The notes under the pieces are model-generated. The model was not told where the DNA came from. It saw nothing but the letters and a program-made list of their open reading frames with translations, and ran no database searches. This document shows, piece after piece, positions 1 through 6,567 of a DNA stretch of 64,000 nucleotides. Numbering within the stretch: position 1 is the stretch's first letter; each line of letters starts with the position of its first letter. The DNA is from an uncultured Granulosicoccaceae bacterium (lineage in GTDB: Bacteria; Pseudomonadota; Gammaproteobacteria; Granulosicoccales; Granulosicoccaceae). Location: the NCBI GenBank assembly GCA_938006335.1, contig CALLMF010000019.1, positions 28,598-92,597 of the forward strand, read 5' to 3'. The position numbers were made by a program, and so were the translations under genes.

Positions 1-1
1 C

Positions 2-1030
2 GAAGCCGCCGTGCGCGCCTTGAGAGACGGTGCGCATGGTTACACGCCCGCGGTCGGTATTCCGGAGCTGCGGGAAGCGGTCGCCGCAGACCTGCAGTCG
101 CGCCACGGCGCTGATGTGAACTCGGATTGCGTGATCGTGGTACCCGGGGGCAAGGTCACCATGTTTGCCGCGATCATGATGTTCGGCGAGCCGGGTGCAG
201 ACATCCTCTACCCTGACCCCGGCTTTCCCATCTATCGCTCGATGATCGAGTTCACCGGCGCACGGCCTGTGCCAGTACCGATACGTGAGTCCAACGGCTT
301 TGCCTTCAGCGCCGAGGAAACACTGGCGCTCATCACCCCACAAACCCGACTGCTGATCCTCAATTCGCCAGCCAATCCGACCGGTGGTGTGACCCCCCGT
401 AGCGAATTCGACCGCCTGGTGGAGGGTCTCGAGGCCCACCCTCAGGTCGCCATCATGGCCGATGAGATATACGACCGCATGACCTACGACGGTGCGGAAC
501 ACGCCAGCCTCCTGAACTACCCCAGCCTGCGTGATCGCCTGATACTGCTCAATGGCTGGTCAAAGACCTACGCCATGACCGGCTGGAGGCTCGGCTACTC
601 GGTGTGGCCGGAACGCTGGTTCGATGCGGTCAGAAAGCTTGCGGTCAACTGCTGGAGTTGCGTGAACGCACCGGCCCAGTTTGCTGCGCTGGAGGCGCTG
701 ACTGGTCCCCAGGACTCTGTCGATGAAATGATGGCGGCCTTCGACGAACGTCGTCGCTATGTGGTCGGCGCACTCAATGACATTGAAGGCTTCAGTTGCG
801 TGACGCCGCGTGGTGCCTTCTACGCGTTTCCCAACATCAAGGACACAGGCTGGAAAGCCAAACCACTGGCCAGCGCCCTGCTGGAACAGGCCGGCATTGC
901 TGCGATCGGCGGCCCGGACTTTGGCGTCCACGGTGAAGGGTATATCAGGATCTCGTACGCCAACTCACTGGAGAACATCCAACGCGCGATGGAGCGTATT
1001 CAGGATTTCCTCGCCAGCAACCCGGCCTGA
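2..1030 (+). CDS. PLP-dependent aminotransferase class I/II, 5'-truncated
   Basis: Fold-type I aminotransferase, cytosolic, transferring an amino group between an amino acid and a 2-oxo acid; the substrate cannot be read from sequence. The reading frame is open to the window edge and the first visible residues already lie in the conserved GYTPAVGIPELR region, so roughly 50 N-terminal residues are missing. Visible signatures are NSPANPTGG (cofactor/substrate pocket), ADEIYDR (Asp contacting the pyridine nitrogen) and SKTYAMTGWRLGY, whose Lys should form the Schiff base. It ends 3 nt before pncB and is probably cotranscribed with it. The family call is secure; aspartate versus aromatic versus other specificity is open. 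Confidence 0.88.
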   Translation, partial: EAAVRALRDGAHGYTPAVGIPELREAVAADLQSRHGADVNSDCVIVVPGGKVTMFAAIMMFGEPGADILYPDPGFPIYRSMIEFTGARPVPVPIRESNGFAFSAEETLALITPQTRLLILNSPANPTGGVTPRSEFDRLVEGLEAHPQVAIMADEIYDRMTYDGAEHASLLNYPSLRDRLILLNGWSKTYAMTGWRLGYSVWPERWFDAVRKLAVNCWSCVNAPAQFAALEALTGPQDSVDEMMAAFDERRRYVVGALNDIEGFSCVTPRGAFYAFPNIKDTGWKAKPLASALLEQAGIAAIGGPDFGVHGEGYIRISYANSLENIQRAMERIQDFLASNPA

Positions 1031-1033
1031 ATC

Positions 1034-2353
1034 ATGGACATGCTGCAAAGCCCGATGCCGGACATAGCATCGCGAGTCTATAACCACAACTTCAAGCTTG
1101 ACCCCATTGTACGCAGCTTGCTGGATACCGATATCTACAAGCTGCTGATGCTGCAGACCATCTGGAAGGAACGCCGCGATGTTCCGGTGACCTTCTCACT
1201 GATCAACCGCACGCGTTCCGTGCGTCTGGCCGACGAGATCAGCGAACACGACCTGAGGGAACAACTGGACCATGCCCGCAGCATTCGACTCGCCAAGCGC
1301 GAACTGATCTGGCTCACAGGTAATACCTTCTACGGCAAGGAACGCCTGTTCCAGAAGGATTTTCTGGACTGGCTACAAGCCTATTCCCTGCCGCCCTATC
1401 AGCTGCGTGTGGAAGACGGCCAGTACCTGATCGACTTCGAAGGTACCTGGGCGGAAGTGTCACTGTGGGAGATTCCGGTGCTGTCGATCATCAGCGAGTT
1501 GCGCTCGCGCGCGGCACTGGTGTCGACCGGACGCTTCGAGCTGGACGTTCTGTACGCGCGTGCCAAGGCCAAGCTCTGGGAAAAAGTACTACGCCTCGAT
1601 GCGCTGCCAGAGCTGCTCATTGCCGACTTTGGCACTCGGCGCCGACACAGCTTTCTGTGGCAGCGCTGGTGTATCGCCGCCATGGCCGAAGGTCTCGGCA
1701 AGAAGTTCATCGGTACCAGCAATGTGCTGATGGCTATGAATCTCGACTTTCAGGCCATAGGCACCAACGCTCATGAACTACCGATGGTGGAAGCGGCCCT
1801 TGCAAGCAACGACACGGAACTGCTACAGAGCCCCTACCGTGTCATGGACGCCTGGAGCCGCACCTATGATGGCAACCTGTTGATCGTGTTGCCGGATACC
1901 TATGGCACTACCACCTTCCTCAAGAACGCTCCCGAATGGGTCGCCGACTGGTCAGGTTTTCGCATCGACTCCAAGGAACCACTCGCCGGTGGCGAGGAGC
2001 TGATTCGCTTTTGGGAGTCTCGTGGCAAGGACCCGCGCGACAAGCTGCTGATCTTCAGTGATGGCCTTACCGTCGACACCATCGAAGAGGTCTATCACCG
2101 TTTTCACGGGCGGGTACGGCTATCGTTCGGCTGGGGAACCCACCTGACCAACGATTTCCACGACTGCGCAACCAAACCGAATGAGGCCTTGCGTGCAATA
2201 TCACTCGTGTGCAAGGTAACCCATGCCAACGGAAAGCCAACCGTGAAGCTGTCGGACAACTACGACAAGGCCACAGGCCCCGCCAAGGAAATCGAGCGCT
2301 ACCGAACGTTGTTTGGCACCGAGGACATGCAGCAACAGGGCGTCAGCGTGTAG
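1034..2353 (+). CDS. pncB: Nicotinate phosphoribosyltransferase
   Basis: Converts nicotinate and PRPP to nicotinate mononucleotide in the Preiss-Handler NAD salvage route. The 439-residue product has the usual family length and the characteristic blocks [13 protein letters not shown] near the N-terminus, [19 protein letters not shown] (His of the phosphorylated active site) and [12 protein letters not shown] followed by [10 protein letters not shown] (phosphate-binding region). Three in-frame ATGs lie within the first 22 nt, so the exact start is uncertain. It follows the aminotransferase by 3 nt. Downstream lies the inverted-repeat element at 2385-2654. Confidence 0.95.
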   Translation: MDMLQSPMPDIASRVYNHNFKLDPIVRSLLDTDIYKLLMLQTIWKERRDVPVTFSLINRTRSVRLADEISEHDLREQLDHARSIRLAKRELIWLTGNTFYGKERLFQKDFLDWLQAYSLPPYQLRVEDGQYLIDFEGTWAEVSLWEIPVLSIISELRSRAALVSTGRFELDVLYARAKAKLWEKVLRLDALPELLIADFGTRRRHSFLWQRWCIAAMAEGLGKKFIGTSNVLMAMNLDFQAIGTNAHELPMVEAALASNDTELLQSPYRVMDAWSRTYDGNLLIVLPDTYGTTTFLKNAPEWVADWSGFRIDSKEPLAGGEELIRFWESRGKDPRDKLLIFSDGLTVDTIEEVYHRFHGRVRLSFGWGTHLTNDFHDCATKPNEALRAISLVCKVTHANGKPTVKLSDNYDKATGPAKEIERYRTLFGTEDMQQQGVSV

Positions 2354-2384
2354 ACACATCCGGCAGATCGGCCTGGCCCAACCG

Positions 2385-2654
2385 CTAGTGGTCTGTCACT
2401 TTGATATTGTCGGCATCAGAGCCTGCGTGTGCCTTTCCGGCAAGGCGCATCGACGAAGTTGCACTGGAGTGCATCAAGGAGATGCAACGCAGACCGGAGA
2501 GGCACACGTAGGCTCCCGAAGGGCGTGGCTGGGAGCCGCGCCGGACTGCGTTGGCCCCGCTCGACGTAGGCCCACGACGACTTCGCGAACCCGCCTTGCC
2601 GCCACGGCTCCCAGCCTCGCTGATGCCGACAGTATCAAAGTGACAGACCGCTAG
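2385..2654. repeat. 270-bp element with 35-bp inverted terminal repeats (MITE- or repeat-RNA-like)
   Basis: Bases 2385-2419 and 2620-2654 are inverted copies matching at 33 of 35 positions, each ending in CTAG. Inside are two further inverted repeats: 2419-2440 with 2494-2515 (20 of 22) and 2527-2538 with 2605-2616 (12 of 12). A transcript could fold into a long closing stem carrying two hairpins. No convincing ORF lies inside. It fills the whole gap between convergent pncB and the minus-strand membrane gene, whose TAG stop lies in the right terminal CTAG. It could be a MITE, a dispersed structured repeat or an elaborate bidirectional terminator. Confidence 0.85.
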
Positions 2655-3580
2655 AACCTCGAGATCCGTTTCAACACACCCCAGGCGACGAACAGGAACA
2701 CCAGCGGAAACACCACCGTCTGCATCAGGAAAACCACGATCAATCGGATCGTGTTTTCACTGATCGCCTCTGCGGCAACGCGGTACTCGTCGATCCTCTG
2801 ATCGATGGACAAGCGAGCCATTGTCCGATCAAGCAGGCCGCGCGCCCGCTCGACAAATCCTGCATCCGCATCGCTCTCGCCGGAGTGGGTAAGCTGCTCG
2901 TTGATTGATCCTATCGTGTCCGTCGCCACCTGTAGCTGACTACTGGCACTCGCATAGTCATCGACGAGAAAGGTCTGATAGACCTGCTCGTTGAGCATCG
3001 CAATAGCCGGCATCATGAAGCGAAGCACCGCGAGAAACAGGAACAGGCGACCCGCGATACGGGTGGCCTCGGTCAGTGGAACCTCGCCTGATGATCCGCC
3101 AAGATGCTGTCGGCGATGCCCCCAGAAGCTCAGAGCCGACCAGGCGAGTCCCGATACACCCAGCACAATCACCAGCACCCACCATCCACTCATCGTCAGC
3201 AGTATTCGCTGCACACCGAGCGAGCTGGATGCAAGCATCATGATCCAGCTGAAGCGTTCAACGAGATCATTGACCGGGTCGAGAATCTCGCCCGGCGCGA
3301 AGTTCAACCCGACTCCTGCTGGCTGCACGGCCACCTCGGTACCCTGAGCTACCGAGATGACGCCATTCAGGCCTCGCGCAACGGCGTAGGTCACCAGCGC
3401 ACGCCGAAAAGCGGTATCGACCTCGGAGACACCCCAGGCGCTCTCGCCCGGTTCGCTCTCACCCGACTCGGTGGGAGTGGGTCCCGCGCTGGCATTGATC
3501 GGGCTTGCCGTATAAGCCGCGAGGCTCACGACGATCAACACCACAGCGAGCACGCAATACTGGCGAAAACCGCTGGGCAT
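2651..3580 (-). CDS. Unrecognised multi-pass membrane protein
   Basis: I do not recognise this 309-residue protein. An N-terminal hydrophobic stretch (about residues 8-25) is followed by a Ser/Glu/Pro-rich linker, then hydrophobic segments around residues 110-150 and 175-200 and a C-terminal pair of segments (about 275-305), with a polar loop rich in Ser, Gln and Asp between. I chose the ATG at 3580 because the frame upstream runs into the aminotransferase gene and because AGG lies a few nt before this ATG. It lies 34 nt downstream of the class V aminotransferase and is the last gene of the soe-like operon. Its stop codon lies inside the inverted-repeat element. Confidence 0.7.
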   Translation of the reverse strand: MPSGFRQYCVLAVVLIVVSLAAYTASPINASAGPTPTESGESEPGESAWGVSEVDTAFRRALVTYAVARGLNGVISVAQGTEVAVQPAGVGLNFAPGEILDPVNDLVERFSWIMMLASSSLGVQRILLTMSGWWVLVIVLGVSGLAWSALSFWGHRRQHLGGSSGEVPLTEATRIAGRLFLFLAVLRFMMPAIAMLNEQVYQTFLVDDYASASSQLQVATDTIGSINEQLTHSGESDADAGFVERARGLLDRTMARLSIDQRIDEYRVAAEAISENTIRLIVVFLMQTVVFPLVFLFVAWGVLKRISRF

Positions 3581-3614
3581 CGACAGCCTCACATCGGATG
3601 CCGAACGTCCTGCA

Positions 3615-4769
3615 TCACGCTGACCGAGTAACCGCGGCCATTGGGCTGATCTCGTCCAGTACCGACACCAGCCTTTGCACCGCGGCATCGACGTCCTTGA
3701 GCTTGTCCACGCCAAAAAGCCCGATACGAAACGTCTTGTACGTGTCAGGCTCACCGATCTGCAAGGGCACCCCCGCCGCAATCTGTACACCACGCTCGGC
3801 GAAGGCGCGCCCGGTGTGCAGCGCGTCGTCCTCGGTGTGATAGACCGCCACTCCGCTCGCCTGCCAGCCCACGATCGCCACACTCTGGAAACCACGCGCA
3901 TCAAACGCTGCACGAACGTGCTTGCCGAGTTCGGCCTGTCGCTGCTTGAGAGCGTCGAATCCAATGGCCTCCATCTCCTGGATGGTGTCCCGAAACACGA
4001 TCAGTGAATCGGTGGGCATGGTTGCGTGGTAGGCGTGTTTGCCATCGAGGTAGGCCTGCATGATGCTGGACCACTTGGCCAGATCCATCGCGAAGCTGTC
4101 ACTCTGCGTGGCGGAAAGTGCCTCCACCGCTCTGGCTGACAACATGGCAAGCCCCGCACAAGGCGACGCGCTCCAGCCTTTCTGCGGTGCACTGACCAGC
4201 ACATCGACACCCGTTTTTTTCATGTCCACCCAGGTAGTCCCAGCGGCGACGCAATCCAGTACCAGCAAGCCACCAACCTCGTGTACCGCCTCGGCGAGCG
4301 CGCTGATGTATTCATCGGACAGTTGCATTCCAGCCGACGTCTCGACATGTGGCGCAAACACGACCGAGGGCTTGTCACTGAGGATGCGCTCTCTGAGCGC
4401 GTCGATGGCTGGAGGGGCGTAGCTGGGTGTCCCGGAGCTATCTGCCGGCTGGGCCAGCATGACGTCGACCTTGGCCGCAATGCCGGACATGTCGAGGATC
4501 TGTGACCAGCGGAAACTGAACCAGCCATTGCGCACCACCAGACAGTGCTGGTCGCGAGCAAACTGCCTCGCCACCGCTTCCATGGCAAAACTGCCGCTAC
4601 CAGGGACAACTACCGCATGCTCGGCCTGGTATACCGAACACAACGCCACATGAATATCGCGCATGGCGAGCTGAAAGCGGGCTGACATGTGGTTGACGGC
4701 GCGATCCGTGTAGACCACCGAGTACTCGAGCAATCCGTCAGGGTCAACAGAGTCAAGCAATCCGGGCAT
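3615..4769 (-). CDS. Class V aminotransferase (alanine/serine-glyoxylate aminotransferase-like)
   Basis: A 384-residue PLP enzyme of the serine-pyruvate/alanine-glyoxylate family, cytosolic. Seen in sequence: PGSGSFAMEA near residue 57 (cofactor phosphate cup), LVLDCVAAGTTWVDM (Asp on the PLP ring) and SAPQKGWSASP, whose Lys is the expected Schiff-base residue. The true amino donor cannot be deduced. It lies 113 nt downstream of the membrane anchor gene on the same strand, so it may belong to the same transcription unit as the molybdoenzyme. That suggests handling of a sulfonated or C2 amino compound, but this is inference only. Confidence 0.85.
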   Translation of the reverse strand: MPGLLDSVDPDGLLEYSVVYTDRAVNHMSARFQLAMRDIHVALCSVYQAEHAVVVPGSGSFAMEAVARQFARDQHCLVVRNGWFSFRWSQILDMSGIAAKVDVMLAQPADSSGTPSYAPPAIDALRERILSDKPSVVFAPHVETSAGMQLSDEYISALAEAVHEVGGLLVLDCVAAGTTWVDMKKTGVDVLVSAPQKGWSASPCAGLAMLSARAVEALSATQSDSFAMDLAKWSSIMQAYLDGKHAYHATMPTDSLIVFRDTIQEMEAIGFDALKQRQAELGKHVRAAFDARGFQSVAIVGWQASGVAVYHTEDDALHTGRAFAERGVQIAAGVPLQIGEPDTYKTFRIGLFGVDKLKDVDAAVQRLVSVLDEISPMAAVTRSA

Positions 4770-4882
4770 GGGGCGCGTTTCCTGTTGGGGGCGCGAGGGA
4801 CTGCTGCACCCTTTGTCGAGCCCCTAGCATGCCACGATTGAACGCGAACTGATGTCTCCGAACACACTCCCGAAGGTCTGGC

Positions 4883-5821
4883 TCAGGTCTGTTGAGCTCC
4901 GTGATAGAGGTTGACCACATGACGCGCTTCAGCAAAGAACAACCACCGCTCGACAAATACACCGGCGTAGGCACTGACGGCCGCAAGCACAACCCAGAAG
5001 AGAGTTGTAGAGCTACTGGTGAACACCAGCAACAGGACCAGCAACGGCAGCGCGCAGAGCAGCACGAAAAACAGGATACGTGCCCAGTACAAGCGCGCAC
5101 GCGCAACCTGATGGCCGAACTCTCGGGTATGGAAGGTGCCACCGCTATGACCGACGTCCAGCAGGCGCACACTCGCCTGGGTGAAGTTCAGGGCCGAGTT
5201 GATGGTGGGGCCGGCAGGCTTGCCAATGTTCACGAAATACATCGCCTTGAACACCGCGGCGAGGATCACGAGCACAAGCGTCACCATGCCAAGGCGCCCC
5301 AGAGGCAGATCGTTGATGGCCGCCATCGCCATGAGCAAGAGCGCGCCGACGACCAACGCAAGCAGCACGAACAATACCGGCACAAGACGGGAGTGCCATT
5401 GACGAATGGTCTTGAGCGATGCATAGATCATCGCCGTACACACGAAAACGACCACCGCCAGTACCGCTGATAGCACGCCCAGCAGGCCGGACATGAAGGT
5501 GTTGCCCGTCGCCCATTCGGTGATCAACCACGCGAGCGACAAGGGGTAGAAGGCCACTGCAAACACCGCTTCGCGCGATAGCCACGACGTACGAAAACGT
5601 GTGAAGGAGCGCCAGGCGTTTTTCGGATTGGCCAGATGCAGCGTCGATGACAGCAAGCCGGCGGTCACCAGCACAAGGCCAAAGATCCCGGTAAACACGA
5701 TCTGGTCAGGACTGATCTTCGGTAGCAGACCGAGGGGTCGGGCCAAGGCCAGCAGAATCAGCAGGCCGTAGCCTGAGCCGGCCGTCACGGTGAAGAAGAT
5801 AACGGAGAGCGCCGGGTGCAT
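4883..5821 (-). CDS. soeC: DmsC-family membrane anchor, probable SoeC of sulfite dehydrogenase
   Basis: A 312-residue integral membrane protein of the DmsC anchor family, with about eight hydrophobic segments. It begins MHPALSVIFFTVTAGSGYG and carries the STLHLANPKNAWRSF loop typical of DmsC-like subunits. It should bind the FeS subunit to the cytoplasmic membrane and exchange electrons with the quinone pool. Its start overlaps the stop of the FeS-subunit gene by 1 nt, so translation is coupled. The SoeC rather than DmsC label rests on the catalytic subunit lacking a Tat signal. Confidence 0.75.
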   Translation of the reverse strand: MHPALSVIFFTVTAGSGYGLLILLALARPLGLLPKISPDQIVFTGIFGLVLVTAGLLSSTLHLANPKNAWRSFTRFRTSWLSREAVFAVAFYPLSLAWLITEWATGNTFMSGLLGVLSAVLAVVVFVCTAMIYASLKTIRQWHSRLVPVLFVLLALVVGALLLMAMAAINDLPLGRLGMVTLVLVILAAVFKAMYFVNIGKPAGPTINSALNFTQASVRLLDVGHSGGTFHTREFGHQVARARLYWARILFFVLLCALPLLVLLLVFTSSSTTLFWVVLAAVSAYAGVFVERWLFFAEARHVVNLYHGAQQT

Positions 5822-6567
5822 CAGGCATCTCCTCCGTCACGGCTGCCCAGACGATCGAAGGCATCTCGCTGGCGCTTCATCCACTTGCCGATAAGCCCGG
5901 CCGCGCCACCCGTTGACTGCGCCTCGGCTCGAGTGTCGTCAGAGACCTCGACCTGCGGTTTGTCTCGCGGAGGAAGATAGCGATTGACCGGCGCATAACC
6001 GAGTTCCGGCATCTGTGCGACACCACCGCGCTCTGCCACGGCGCGGCTGACCTCGGAGTCCGGATCGTCGAAGTCACCGAACAAGCGCGCGCTGGTCGGA
6101 CAGGTCAGGACACACGCCGGCTGGCGCTGTGATTCCGGAAGGCTCTGATCGTCGATACGGTCGACACAGAGCGTGCACTTTTTCATCACCCCGGACTCTT
6201 CATCGAGTTCCCTGGCACCGTAAGGGCAGGCCCATGCGCAGAGGTTGCAGCCCATGCATTTGGACTGATCAACCAGCACGATGCCGTCCTCACGCTTCCA
6301 TGAAGCGCCGGTCGGACAGACGGTGACACAAGCGGCTTCTTCGCAGTGCATGCAGGACATCGGCACGTTGACCGTCTTGCTATCGGGGTGCGTGTCCACC
6401 TCGTAGTTGCGGATGCGGTTGAACCACACGCCACTCGGTTCTGCCCCGTAGGGGTCCGTATCGGACAAGGGCCCAGTGGTGCCGGAGGCGTTCCATTGCT
6501 TGCAGGCGACAGCGCAAGCATGACACCCGACACAGGTATCAAGGTCGATGACCAGCCCAAGCTTCAT
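5821..6567 (-). CDS. soeB: 4Fe-4S electron-transfer subunit, probable SoeB
   Basis: A 248-residue DmsB/NrfC-like ferredoxin subunit with four cysteine clusters: CVGCHACAVACK near residue 13, CMHCEEAACVTVCP near 72, CMGCNLCAWACP near 104, and a fourth split between CTLC near 130 and a later C-x3-C. This fits four 4Fe-4S clusters passing electrons between the Mo subunit and the membrane anchor. No signal peptide is present, so it works in the cytoplasm. Its ATG overlaps the end of the catalytic subunit gene by 4 nt and its stop touches the anchor gene, which indicates one operon. Confidence 0.85.
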   Translation of the reverse strand: MKLGLVIDLDTCVGCHACAVACKQWNASGTTGPLSDTDPYGAEPSGVWFNRIRNYEVDTHPDSKTVNVPMSCMHCEEAACVTVCPTGASWKREDGIVLVDQSKCMGCNLCAWACPYGARELDEESGVMKKCTLCVDRIDDQSLPESQRQPACVLTCPTSARLFGDFDDPDSEVSRAVAERGGVAQMPELGYAPVNRYLPPRDKPQVEVSDDTRAEAQSTGGAAGLIGKWMKRQRDAFDRLGSRDGGDA

